NCBI GenBank assembly: GCA_958450365.1
Contig: CAUEEP010000741.1
Coordinates: 3,186,501 to 3,250,500, forward strand
DNA length: 64,000 nucleotides
DNA from: Mesorhabditis belari
Taxonomy: Eukaryota; Nematoda; Chromadorea; Rhabditida; Rhabditidae
Reading direction: 5' to 3'
Under the pieces are notes generated by a model. The model searched no databases, was not told the DNA's origin, and worked only from the letters and a program-made list of their open reading frames with translations. Every line of letters begins with the position of its first letter. Position 1 is the first letter of the stretch. Positions 43,191 to 54,350 of the stretch are shown piece by piece. A program made the translations under genes and the position numbers.

Positions 43191-43829
43191 GGTACTTGTG
43201 GAGTATCCGGGGGGGTCTTTCAATATCCGGGGGGTAAAATTTTAAGATCCGGTGGGGTAAAATTTTAACTTTTTTATACTTTTTTTTTACTTTTTGACCG
43301 TAGCTTTTTTGACCATTCTGCTACTTTTATCAATCTTTTGCACCTATCGCTTTCAGAGTTTAAAAGAAGAACGAAAATATTGCTCATTGATCTGATTAAT
43401 GGTCTAAGGATCAATAGATTAACGCAACTTCCGTGAAATTCGACATTTACCATAGGCTTTGTAACTAAAAATGAAATCCTTGAGGCAAATGTTTACCTTT
43501 TTGTTAAACCCTTAAACTTAAACCTTTAAACTTATATCATTTTGCGTTAATTTTAGCGTTTTAAATAGAATTTCATCAATTTAGTGTGAAAATGTTTGCC
43601 GCCAACTAGGATATTATCAACATTTCTAATAATGACATAAAAAAATTTTGTAGAAGTTACGTTTTTGATCGAGTATCACCTCGAATCACGTAATCACCTG
43701 GAATAAATCGAATATCTTTACATTTGAAGGGAATTTGCCACCAAACCACTTAAGCGGCTGAATATCTTTAAAAGGGGTCGTGCATAACGTATATAAAATT
43801 TTACCCCCCCCGGATACTCCACAAGTACC
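43191..43829. mobile_element. hAT-like MITE of a second family, 639 bp, 8-bp target duplication
   Basis: Ends GGTACTTGTGGAGTATCCGG are inverted at 43805-43829. The direct repeat CTACTACC flanks it (43183-43190, 43830-43837). Internal sequence with CTTTGAAGGG-like content (ATTTGAAGGGAATTTGCCAC) is shared with 12590-12660. Runs of G and C lie next to both ends. It is non-coding. Confidence 0.9.
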
Positions 43830-44078
43830 CTACTACCTTTTGTTTAATAGCAACAAATGAGAATAAGCTAACATATCATCATACCTCAAATTCTCATCAT
43901 TATTCTGCCACTTCCATATAACTTCGTAAAAGTGATGATCTCAAAGTTCCCCCTTCCCCTTCCTCAAAGTTCCCCATTAGGTGCTGAATTAGGTGATGAA
44001 AATTAGGTGCTGTAAGTATTTTTATTGGATTCATCGTGCCCGATTACCTATTGAAGCATGATTGCGCCTGATTGCGAT

Positions 44079-44720
44079 AGCACCCAGCATTTTCTACTAT
44101 AACAAAAGATAAAAAGATATTGTAGGATACATGGTCAAAACTTCTCAATCAACGAAACTGAATATCTTTCTTAGAAAGAGCCTCCAGTCTTGATGACTGA
44201 ATACGTCCATTTTAGACCCTTTTTCAGGCTCTGTAGCGCAATTAATACTTACAGTAAATTTAAATTTCTTTCAAAAGCATAAATTTGCACTGCGAAGAGT
44301 AAACAAAAATAAGAAGATAGAAAAGTAAATTTTTTGAAAAGTTTTTGAAATATTATAAAATGAAAGTTCAAATAAAAAAATTGCCATGTTATTGTACGAA
44401 AAATTGTCTTCATATTTCCCCATAGGCACTCATTTTTTGCTACGAGAAAAATTATTTTGTTTTTCACTGAGTTCGTTTTTTATTTGATTTGATTTTATTT
44501 AGCAGTGCAAATTTATGCCTTTGAAAGAAATTTAAAGTTACTGTAAGTATGCGCTGCAGTGCCTGAAAAAGGGTCTAAAATGGACGTATCCAGTCATCAA
44601 GACTGGATATTCTTTCTGAAAAAGATATTCAGTTTCGTTGATTGAAAATTTTTGACCATGTACCCTACAATATCTTTTATCTTTTTGTTAGAGCAGAAAA
44701 TGCTGGGTGCTATCGCAATT
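44079..44720. mobile_element. long palindrome, about 640 bp (foldback element)
   Basis: The left side from GCGATAGCACCCAGCATTTT is mirrored at the right by AAAATGCTGGGTGCTATCGC. The arms remain complementary through AGATATTGTAGG and GTCTAAAATGG to a centre near 44390. No ORF of note. It may be a foldback transposon whose ends merge with the flanking repeat box. Confidence 0.7.
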
Positions 44721-45594
44721 TTCATGGATAAATGCAAACTTTTCGAGGCTCCACCCACTCCCCCGATTGCGATAGCAACAATTGCTGCTATTGTTTCTTT
44801 GCTAACAAAGATACGCAAAGGTTGAGGCATGTAATTTGACAAGTCTCAGACCTTGCGCTGAATATCTTTAAAAGAAAGGCACTGCAATAATTTACTTCAC
44901 GATCGCAAATTGATCCGGTTTAAAAGCTCTTTCCGTCACTTTAACAAAATCTTCTTTCTGATCAAAAACAGATGAAACAAAAGTTCAAAAAAAGAGGCAA
45001 CACGCAATAAAATATCAATCGAGTTAACACGAATATCAGAGAAAGATTCGGAATTTTGCTTTGAAAAATTTGTGTGATTCTTTACGAGTGGCCAGTAATT
45101 TGCTAAGCTGAGACACATCTAAAGAAACCAGTGTCTTATGTTTTAAACCAAACATAAACCATTGCTTGAACTCTTTGGGCGCTAATAGTGGAGTGCTCGG
45201 TGTTTTCTTTTGCTAAAACAAAAGTTGTGAGATAATATGGTAGTTAAAAGCAACCTCGGCCTTCTTGCGACAAATCGAGGCATTCGCAAAAGAAGTAGGC
45301 AAGTAGATTCCCGTCGATGCCTCTTCACGAGCAGTTTCCTAAAAAATATGCTTTAGCACCGTTAAAAGAGAGACGCTTACTTCGAAAGATCGCTGATCAC
45401 TCGCTCCTAAAAGGATTCCCATCAGTAGTCCGCGCGGTTTTGGCGTAAAAGAGCCATCTAAATACCAAAATTCACAACAGCAATCAAACCAACTGTTCAC
45501 CTCCATTTACTTCCGAATCACCAAAGCATCGCTGTCGTGGATAAGTGAACAGCACCTGCAATAGTACACTTTAGAACCATAACTTTCATAAAAA

Positions 45595-46588
45595 TTATTG
45601 TTCAGCCGGGCATGCAGCCACAGTTTCGATGGCAATCTAAAGAACGACTAGAATCAACAACTGAAAAACTACTTACCGGATCGATAACTTCGAATGCTTT
45701 ATTCTTGCAAAAACGTTCATCTAAAGTTTATTCATGATTCCATTTAAGACATTAAAACGCTCATACCCGAATCCTCTGCAACAACCAAATTTGGATCGAG
45801 TGCCTCGCGAAGACGCTTTTTGTGATGTTTGTACTCGTGCTAGAAAAAGGAAGATTGATTTGATCTTTTGATTAAAAAAAGAAATCTTCTGACCCCTTCC
45901 CTGACCAAGATCCTAAGAAAAAAGCTTAACACAAAAATTGTCACCAGTTTACCTCATCCCTGTGCATATTAGGCGACGCACATCGGAATGTTCCTCGAAA
46001 ATCAATTCTTAATCGAGCCTTTCGTGCCGTCCATTGTCCGTCCTTGTAGAAGGCGTAGCCCCTAAAATACAGCTTTAATCAGTGTAATAGTTTAAAGATA
46101 AACAGTTTTACACCCACTCCGAATTATTCTCATAGCTACCTTGCTAATCCAAAGTCCAACACATGAATCGTGCGAAATTTGGCCATATTCGATTGGTATC
46201 CAAATATGATGTTGGCTGGCTTGAGATCCCGATGAACGAAACGTCGATCGTGCATGGACTAGAAAAAAAACAATAAGTCGGACGTCACAAATATATCGCA
46301 CCTTTACAGCATGTAAAATTTGAAGGCCAATTCGGGACCAATCTCTCTCGGGAAGCAAGTCCTTCGTATAAGCAGTCTAAAAAAGCATTTAAATCGTAGC
46401 CAAACAAAAAATTACCTTAAAGTCCCGCAAATTCTTTCCCAGAAGCTCCATCACCATGTAGACGTATCTAAACAACAATTCTTTACCTTTCAATGTAAAA
46501 AAGCCAACTTCTCATGTTTCTTCGCGCAGAACAAGATCGGCAGATGAGTAAGTTGCTTTTCCTTGTTGCACTGCTCTAAGACGTTGAT
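45595..46588 (-). pseudogene. CK1/TTBK-like protein kinase fragment (right arm), 5' end missing and C-lobe lost
   Basis: Minus-strand exons 46509-46588, 46416-46467, 46302-46376, 46140-46258, 45953-46061, 45767-45839, 45677-45720 and 45595-45636 all join in phase. Motifs are VYMVMELLGKNLRDF (hinge), LLPERDWSRIGLQILHAVK, the catalytic loop VHRDLKPAN, DFGLAR, and the P+1 region GTFRCASPNMHRDE. The layout is that of worm CK1/TTBK kinases. The glycine-rich loop and VAIK lysine are missing upstream. After the P+1 loop the usual GRxDDLWS region is replaced by LREALDPNLVVAEDSG and a short tail, so a complete kinase fold is not expected. It could be a transcribed degenerate kinase. Confidence 0.72.
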
Positions 46589-46868
46589 CTAAAACAAGAA
46601 AAAGCTCTTTAGCAAAAAAAAGATCAGATATATCTCTAATTTAATCGCAGATCCACTCTCCATCATCACCGATTCAAAGACAAGTTTGATCCAAAACCGC
46701 CGGGGTTTTTTTGAATATGGCCATTTTAGAGCCTTAGAAAATTTGAAAAAAACACATTTTACTCAAAATGGAGCCAGACAAAATTTTAAATAACGACGAT
46801 TTTTGAATTCTCCATGATTTTTTGCATCTAGTACGCATTTTTTACAGAATTTTTTGTCAGATAACGTA

Positions 46869-48484
46869 CAGTACCGAGCAAAAGTCTTGCGACATCACTT
46901 TTTCAAGAAAATCGATGAAATTTTTTTATAGAAAATGCCACCCGTTCGTAGGGCTTTTTTGTTTTTAATTAGAATAATACATGTACACTTTATTTACAAA
47001 AACAAATTTGAAGTTCAGCGTAAAACAAAAAAGTAAATGACAAAACTACTAAAAAATACCCTAAAAACTGGGTGCAAAGTCTTGCAACATTATACAAAAA
47101 CATCAAAAATTAATATTCAATCGGTCCACCTTTTGCCAAAATCACTTCATTAAGTCGTTTAGGCATTGAGTCGACTAATTCGTGAAGAATTGCTGGGCGA
47201 ATTAAGCTCCCAACTTTTCGTATAAGTCAACTTTTGTGTGAAGGTCTTTTCCTCGTAACTTTGTCTTCACGTAAGCCCATAAATTCTCAATAACGTTTAA
47301 ATCAGGCGACATAGGGGGCACATTGACCAACAAAACATTATTAAGGGCAAACCATCCAGGGAGATCGGCTTTTCCTCCATTTGAGAGACTCACCGTGGGA
47401 CCCATCATGGGCTTGTTCTTGTGAACCGGCGAATTGTCCTGGTAGAGAAACCATCCAGGAGCCATGTAATCCTGAGCAAATGGAAGTAGACATCCTTCTA
47501 GTATTTCCATATACTGGCGAGCATTCATGGTTGACTGGATGAGGACGAGTGGACCTGCCACATTTTTTGCCATCGCCCCTAGAGAAAGGCAAATTAATGC
47601 ATGCATTAGAAATGAGGCTTACCAAAACACATGATTGATCCTCCGCCAGCTCGCATTGTAGGTCGCACATATTTAAGGAGTATTCGCTTTCCAATGGGTC
47701 GTCTGATCAAGTGGTCGCCTTTTGGAGAAAAGATATCCACTTTTGTTTCATCGACAAAATCACGTTGGCCCAATCCTGCTTTGTCCAACTTTGGTACGTC
47801 CTGGCGAATAGAAGCCGTTGTTTCCTGTGGCCAGCGGTCATCAAAGGCTTTCGTACAGCCCTCCGGCTATACAGTTCTGCTTGAGTCAATCGTCGAGAAA
47901 CGGTTCATCGGAGAGATATCCTTGTTTGCAACATCCTTGATCAGCTGAGCTCCCTCAGTCGATGTCATGTTCGGATCCTTCTTGGAAGCCATCACAAGTA
48001 TTCGATCCTCTTTTTGCTGTTGTTCTTCTTGGCCGTCCTTTCTTCTTTCTTCGGTGCATAAGTCCAGTTGTTTTTGCTTTTGAAACAATGCGAGAAACGG
48101 TCGAAGGATCGCATTTGAAGAGATCGGAGACAACGGCTCGAGATATTCCTTTTTCTTGCTTTCATGATTTTTTCTCTTTCGGGAGTCGTCAATGGAGAAT
48201 TTGGCATCTGAAAAAACAAAAATTAGTGTAAATTAATAAATTTGAAAACAATAAAAATGAGAAACATAGAATGTTGCAAGACTTTTGCACCCAGTTTTTA
48301 GGGTATTTTTAGCAGTTTTGTCATTTACTTTTTGTTTTACGCTGAACTTCAAATTTGTTTTTGTAAATAAAGTGTACATGTATTATTCTAATTAAAAACA
48401 AAAAGCCCTACGAACGGGTGGCATTTCCTATAAAAAAATTTCATCGATTTTTTGAAAAAGTGATGTTGCAAGACTTTTGTACTG
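46869..48484 (-). mobile_element. Tc1-like transposon (copy 2), inverted relative to copy 1
   Basis: TA flanks (46867-46868, 48485-48486). It is nearly identical to 38253-39882 but reversed, and the sequences flanking the element are also shared, so both derive from one insertion that was duplicated with its surroundings. The outer tip at the 48484 end has lost four bases of the terminal motif. Confidence 0.94.
47110..48207 (-). pseudogene. Tc1-like transposase, disrupted (copy 2)
   Basis: It has the same layout as copy 1, with the intron at 47582-47625 and the 49-residue spacing between LYQDNSPVH and SPDLNVIENLW. This copy keeps the frame through VPPMSPDLNVIENLW, where copy 1 has an extra base. 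It has lost one T in the segment encoding IFVDETK and has other breaks in the N-terminal part and near the C-terminus (the GA-stop before IRPAILHEL). Each copy is thus broken at partly different points. Confidence 0.92.
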
Positions 48485-48599
48485 TACCTTCGCGCCGATT
48501 TGCGCATCCATAGGTCTCTTTTTACATAAGTATCGCTTTTTTACGGGTCCAAAAGTTTTTCCACTTACTATTTTTTCTAATTCTCAAATTTTTTACGCT

Positions 48600-48785
48600 C
48601 CAATCTATCAGATGTACATTCCAATTATCAGATGAGATCAAAGAACAAGTCGTGGCAGCATTCAATCAAGACTCAAGCCTAAGAGACATTGCCAAGAACC
48701 TTGGTATCACTTTTCTGAAAGATCTACAAAAAATGGAAACAGACTGAAAGTATAAAAGAGCTGCAGTGAAAGGAAGGCCCTGGAA
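48600..48785 (+). pseudogene. transposase N-terminal helix-turn-helix remnant (right arm)
   Basis: This is the counterpart of 37900-38252. It encodes SDEIKEQVVAAFNQDSSLRD and, after a frame change, KIYKKWKQTES. No downstream catalytic domain is present. Confidence 0.5.
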
Positions 48786-48879
48786 CTACAAAAATGTGTT
48801 AGCACTTTGGTTAAACTAAATATCAAAAAAAAGATAATAATGTATAAATAAATGAATAAATGTATTAATATAAGAATAA

Positions 48880-49018
48880 AATTGAGAATAGAATTAAGAT
48901 TTAAAAGCCACCTGCACAAATTCGTGTTTACTTTCGTCATCAACTGAATCGATGCCGGAGACAGTTAGAAGGAAGCGATGGAGATCGGGATGACGTGATC
49001 GTTTGAGACTTTCTGAAA
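48880..49018 (-). pseudogene. captured fragment of AMP deaminase exon 18, right arm
   Basis: 48912 to about 49010 (minus) matches AMP deaminase exon 18 and the start of its downstream intron. It carries the same 5-base loss as 37728-37824. At 49020 the homology to the left arm ends and sequence related to 29913-30305 begins, which marks the edge of the inverted duplication. Confidence 0.9.
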
Positions 49019-49024
49019 TATCCA

Positions 49025-49410
49025 GCCAAACTGGGTACCTATTTTGTTTAACTTGCAGCAAATTCTTTCACCAACCTGTCAAAGCCGATTTTTGCCATTG
49101 AGTTCATCCTTTGGTCTTTTCGAAGAGACTCAGCGAAACTTTTGTATTCTTCTTGTCGTTTTTCATTGCTTCACCTCCTTTTTTATACGCTTCCCTTATC
49201 AGTTGACCACATTTCACTTTTTTCACCTCAACCGATTTGTGTTCATCTAATACGTATAAATTCGTGGTTAATCGAAAGATTACTAAACATTTTGTTTGTA
49301 AAAATTCGTGCGATTCATTGAAGAGTTTTGTTTCAAATTTTTTGGATTTGGTTATCTGAAATTCGAAAATGAATTCTTTTTCACGGGGCTCTCAAAAGTG
49401 ATGAGTCATC
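49025..49410 (-). pseudogene. C-terminal fragment of an unrecognised gene (copy 2)
   Basis: This is a near-identical copy of 29915-30305. The minus strand encodes the EEYKSFAESLRKDQRMNSMA and VKEFAAS segment in one frame, with stop codons upstream. The terminal exon seen at 29740-29809 is not present here. Confidence 0.45.
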
Positions 49411-49506
49411 GCGACAAGCTTGACCCAAAAATGCCGGGGTTTTTTTGATTTCTTCCAAAGTTTTGTTTGAATATAGTCATTTTGGAACCTTGTGAAGAAC
49501 AATTGA

Positions 49507-50553
49507 GTCTTTCATAGCCCACTAAACCTCATCCTAACCACCAGATCATTCCTAAACTCGCTCACAACTTAACGTCTGTTTATTTTCTAAAATTGAAAGA
49601 TTTCATGAAATTATGAATGTAAAATACAATTCAACATAGAGAATTTGAAAAAAAAGCACATTTTACTCAAAATTGAGTCAGAGAAAATTTCAAATAACTA
49701 CGGTTTTTGAATTCTCGATAATTTTTTGCATCTATTGGGTTGCCCAGTTATGAATGCGCGTTTTTACTATTTTGTAAATTTCTCAAGATATCGAATAGAT
49801 GTGTATGAGTGTTATATATCATTCGAAAGCTGAAGATCTCCTCTACATTTTGGAATAAAAAAGTTTTTGAATTCATTCAACTTTTTGGGAATTTGACTGC
49901 ACAAAGGGAGAGGTCGTTTTCGAAAAAACCCATTCCAGCTTAGCTATTCCTCAAGTTTTATGGTGTAAAATAACCGCCCAGAAAAGAAAAGAAAAGTAAA
50001 GATGCTCTGAAATTGCTATATTTCAAAAAGAGTTGTATTGATATATCTATCAGCCAAACATCAAACGGTTAACTCAATTTGAGCGGAGCCAAAACTTGAT
50101 CCAAAGGCATCCTTCCATTTTTTGGCCACCTCTTCTTCTGTGCAGTGTCAATTTGCCCAAAAGCTGAACAAATTCAAAAACTTTTTATATCAAAATGTAG
50201 AGGAGATCTTCAGCTTTCGAATAATACTCATATATATCTTTTTCTTGATTTCGGTATCTTGAGAAATTTATAGAATAGTAAAAAACGCGCATTCATAACT
50301 GGGCAACCCAATAGTGCGCTTTGTTTACAGGATTTTTTTGTCAGAAAACACTTTCTTTTGCCTTATTTCGATGTGGTGAGCTTTACTTTCTCAAATAGGA
50401 GTTTGTCCAAACTTTTGAACCCTATTTTACATTTATAATTTCATGAGATCGTTCACGATTTAGAAAATAAACAGAGGTTAAGTTATGAGTGAGTTTAGGA
50501 ATGATCTGGTGGTTTGGATGAGGTTTAGTGGGCTTTGAAAGACTAAACTTTGA
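49507..50553. mobile_element. foldback of about 1.05 kb with a TATTGGGTTG MITE at its centre
   Basis: The outer arms TAGCCCACTAAACCTCATCC (near 49515-49620) are complementary to 50455-50545. Inside, a second palindromic MITE (49735-50311, TA flanked, ends TTGGGTTGCCCAGTTATGAA) is inserted. The flanks between are related to the repeat at 46703-46866. No coding sequence is seen. Confidence 0.75.
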
Positions 50554-50734
50554 GCGCATCTCTCGCTTTACAAAGCTTTATTTGAAAAAAAAAGTAAAAG
50601 CGGTACTTATGAGCTATCTCTGCCCCCACTTAAAAATTTGAATTTAGCAATTTCCATATAACATTTTAATTTTCTGAGTGAGGCTCCAATCTCTTCATAA
50701 GGAGTATTAAGCAATAAAATTTGCATAAAAACTA

Positions 50735-51253
50735 TTGGGTTGTGGAGAATGAGTCGGCGCCAAACTTTAAAGGGACTTTTTGCACACATAAAGCCTTCTT
50801 TAAACATACGTTTGGTTTCATCAAAAGGATCCACTATTTCTCTACAAAATCACTTTTGAGAGATTCCACAAAGCTTTTCTTTCGTGGAGTTTATGAACTT
50901 CCAAACGCAGCTGGTTAAAATGGCAAAGAGTCCGACTCATCATTTGAACAGTTTCTTTCACATAAACCTTCTTTGGTATTTATATAAAAAGATAGAGCAC
51001 ATTCAATTACTTAAGTTGCCAAATTTGCAGAAAGATCCCACCAATGGTTTTTTCTAGATCACAGTTTGTAGTTTTTGTGAAAAAATGGCTTTTTCTTGAG
51101 CGGAGGCGCTGTTTGAATTTTCTTTTAAATGTCATTTTGTAGAGAATTATTTAACCATTCTACTGATATCAAACGTATATTATTTGACGAAGTCGAATAG
51201 AAGTTTTAGACATTTTTTTGATTTTCGGCGCCGACTCATTCTCCCCAACCCAA
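50735..51253. mobile_element. MITE with TATTGGGTTG termini, family A (copy 2)
   Basis: 519 bp, TA flanked, ends TTGGGTTGTGGAGAATGAGT leading into GGCGCC. It is collinear with 4601-5120 at high identity. Confidence 0.85.
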
Positions 51254-51289
51254 TAGAACGATGAGAATTGTTTTTTTTGAATAAAAATA

Positions 51290-52919
51290 CAGTCATGTGC
51301 AAAAGTCTTTTAACACTCAATTTTCTAAAAAGTTACATCGATTTTCTCTGATAAAGTTCATGGCGCTCTTTAAGCTGTCAATAGTTTTAGTTACACAAAT
51401 ATATGTACAATTTATTTACACAAACGCTGTCGCTATACAAAACTTATTCATCGAGAAAAAAATATAATTGTCAAAACACCCCTGAAAATCGTGGTGCAAA
51501 AGTCTTTTAACACAAGACGAAATTAAACTATAAGCAATATTTTCTCGGCCTTCCTCTTGCCAAAAGTACTTCTTTAATACAAGTAGGCATCGATCTAATT
51601 AATTCATGAAGAATCTCAGGTCCAATCGTCTTCCGAATTTTTTCTGATGTAAAACCATAGCACGACTTTAGAATTGAGACGTTTTCCTCGCAAATAGGCC
51701 TATAAATTCTCGATAGCATTTAAATCCGGTGAGAATCGTGGAGCCTTGATCAAGGAAACGTGATTGATCCCAAATCATCCCGGTAAATGTGCTTTTCCTC
51801 CATTCGAGAGAGTCACAACGCGGCCCATCAAAAATTTGCTTTTGTGTACTGGCGAATTATCTTGATAAAGAAACCATCCTGGATTCATCGAAGCAGTCGC
51901 AAATGGAAGTAGACATCTGTCCAATATCTCGATATATTGGCGGGAATCCATTGTTGACTTTACGAGGACAAGCGGACCTGTTGAACTTCTACACATCGCA
52001 CCTAAAGAAATCACGTTGGACTGCATAAAAAGAAAACTATCCTTACCGAAACACATAATTGATCCTGCGCCTCTTTTCACTGTAGGTTACAAGTACTTGA
52101 GTTGATATCGCTTTCCGACTGGACGTCGGATCAGGTGATTTCGATTTGAAGGAAAAATATCAACTTTTGTTTCATCAACGAAAATCACTCGAGCCCAATC
52201 ATTGATTGTCCAATTTGATTAGGTCCGAGCAAATTGAAGGCGTTGCCTCCTGTGTTTGACTGTCATCATAGGCTTGCGAGCAGGTCTTCTAGTATGCAAT
52301 GCTGCTTGAAGCAAGCGTCGATGCAAGGTCCAGCGGGAAATATTCTTGTTTGAAGTTTGCTTGAAAAGAATGACTCCATCGTTCTACGTAAAATTCGGAT
52401 CCTTCTTGAAATTTTTCGTCAGAAATCGGGCTTCATTCTTTGTTGTAATCCTCGGTCGTCCTTTTTCTTATATCTGTGCACATTTCCAGACGCATTCATT
52501 TAGCCGTAACAAACAAAACTGTTGTGGGCGTACATCCTAAGAGGCGAGCAACGTCTTGCCATGGCATTCTTTACTTCCTTATCTCGACGATCATTTTTTT
52601 TATCCGGAGTTGACAAATACGCTCCTGGCATCTCAAAAAAATAAAATAGTACCAGTAAATACGAAGCAAACGAAAATAATCAAAAATTTTTTTAAGTGTT
52701 AAAAGACTTTTGCACCACGATTTTCAGGGGTGTTTTGACAATTATATTTTTTTCTCGATGAATAAGTTTTGTATAGCGACAGCGTTTGTGTAAATAAATT
52801 GTACATATATTTGTGTAACTAAAACTATTGACAGCTTAAAGAGCGCCATGAACTTTATCAGAGAAAATCGATGTAACTTTTTAGAAAATTGAGTGTTAAA
52901 AGACTTTTGCACATGACTG
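51290..52919 (-). mobile_element. Tc1-like transposon, divergent lineage (copy 3), 1630 bp
   Basis: TA flanks (51288-51289, 52920-52921) and ends CAGTCATGTGCAAAAGTCTT. Terminal inverted repeats are about 220 bp. Each carries GCAAAAGTCTTTTAACAC at the tip and again near its inner edge (51497-51514 and 52693-52710), the same architecture as copy 1 with a changed motif. The length equals copy 1 although the sequences are well diverged. Confidence 0.93.
51528..52631 (-). pseudogene. Tc1-like transposase, divergent lineage, disrupted (copy 3)
   Basis: The clearest segment (52080-51775, minus) reads RGAGSIMCFG, an intron at the same site as copy 1, STGPLVLVKSTMDSRQYIEI, LYQDNSPVHKSKF and LSNGGKAHLPG. 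SPDLNAIENL follows in a shifted frame, and the tail reads HELIRSMPTCIKEVLLARGR. The DNS-to-ENL spacing is again 49 residues. Multiple stops and shifts show that it is dead. Conservation of the inserted LSNGGKA(D/H)LPGWF against copy 1 indicates that it was part of the working protein. Confidence 0.9.
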
Positions 52920-52973
52920 TACTTTCTATATTTGCTATACTTTTACTACTTATGCTAATTCTCTATTTTTCAG

Positions 52974-53158
52974 CGAAACAATTTGGTGATTTCTGTGAGC
53001 AGCAGGGGAGCATCGAGGATGCGGTGCTTCAAATGGAAGCCGGTGCCCGGGTGTCTCCTCCCGCACTCGAGCTCGGTGTTCTGCTCTCACTCGACCACCA
53101 ATTGTCTTCGTCTTCTTCTTCTTCCTCTTCTTCTTCCTCCTCTTCTTCCTCCGCTTCT

Positions 53159-53205
<47 letters not shown>

Positions 53206-53386
53206 TTCCTCTTCTTCTTCTTCCTCTTCTTCTTCTTCCTCTTCTTCTTCCTCCTCTTGTTCTTCTTCTTCTTCTTCGTCTTCGTCTTCGTCGACGACCA
53301 CGAGCAAATCGACGTCGACGGTGACTCCGAATCTTCCAACTAGTTATTTTAAAAACAATCTAAACAGGGAACAGAAATCAAATTAG
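52974..53386 (+). CDS. last exon of an unrecognised gene with a long serine tract
   Basis: After a strong acceptor (CTCTATTTTTCAG) the frame reads KQFGDFCEQQGSIEDAVLQM and SPPALELGVLLSLDHQL, then about 60 almost uninterrupted serines (TCT/TCC codons, 53105-53280), a TTTSKSTSTVTPNLP tail and a TAG. The pre-tract part looks like real protein, but I do not recognise it. Upstream exons were not found; the Tc1-like element ends only 54 bp before the exon. The opposite strand is also open as an acidic E-rich frame (53029-53307); the acceptor favours the + strand. Confidence 0.45.
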
Positions 53387-53820
53387 CATCTGCGCGAAAC
53401 TAGCATTTAACTGTACCAGGGGAGCATTGGTGAAGAGGTAGGTGGGGAAAATTTCAGTCCGCTAAACGATGGGTTTCTTTTTTTTTGGGAGCGGGGAGAT
53501 AACCAATAAGTACAGTAAAAACATATCCAGTGTAGTCGGCATAGTTTTTGTATCAAAGCGCTTTAACTTGTTATCTTTTCTTGTAGAAACTAGAGCGTAT
53601 TCCTGAGTTGTTTCTTTGAGAGGAACACACTCCAGTAGCGATCCTCGTAATCTGTAAAAGATTTGCAATTAGAAACCCGTTAAATCCATTACCGTAACGC
53701 GGGAATACATTTGAATGGGCGGGAATACAATTGGATGACTTAACCATCTAGCTTTAGAATCTAAACCGGTATCGAAATGAATTCCATTGTTCGTTTCTAT
53801 TCTCGGAAAGACAGCAATTA

Positions 53821-54034
53821 CCGTATTTTCTCTAATAGTAGTGCACCCTGAGCGTCGCCTAAATTGCTCGAAATCTCGAGAACCGCTTATCAGAACCTAT
53901 CGATGTGGGGTCGGAAAATGTAGCTGACGATGAGATCTAGTGGGGGATTTGAGTGTTGAGCTTCTGCTAAAAGCTTGGAAACCGTAAAATAGTCGTCAAC
54001 TCGGCTCGCCGGGGTACTATTAGAGAGAATACGA
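53821..54034. mobile_element. short MITE with CCGTATTTTCTCTAATAG termini (copy 4)
   Basis: The same family as 14923-15141, flanked by TA on the left. The right end reads TACGATA instead of TACGGTA. The interior is in opposite orientation to the other copies. Confidence 0.82.
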
Positions 54035-54350
54035 TAGTCAATATCACAATGAAGCAAGCACTTTGTAGATAAATTTTATATGGTAGAAAGTAAGAGCGGT
54101 ACAAATACTAATTATCGCAAAACTTTCTAGTCTTTACATTTTTTGTCAAACACTGTTCACGATCGAAAAGTGGTTAGAAATCGAAAAGAAAAACGCAGGG
54201 ATCACCTGGATAAATGGTGAGTGAAAACCAGGTCACACTCGAAAACGAGACAAAAAAGTGGAATGCCTTGACCTGAAATGAGCAAAGAAAAGCAGATCAG
54301 AACAAGGAAAAGAGATCATTTTTTGAGGCTTGAATACTCCTTTCTTTACT

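Noticed and set aside
53029..53307. Acidic glutamate-rich protein on the minus strand
   Set aside because: No acceptor or start context is seen on that strand. The + strand exon has a strong acceptor and credible non-repeat sequence before the tract.
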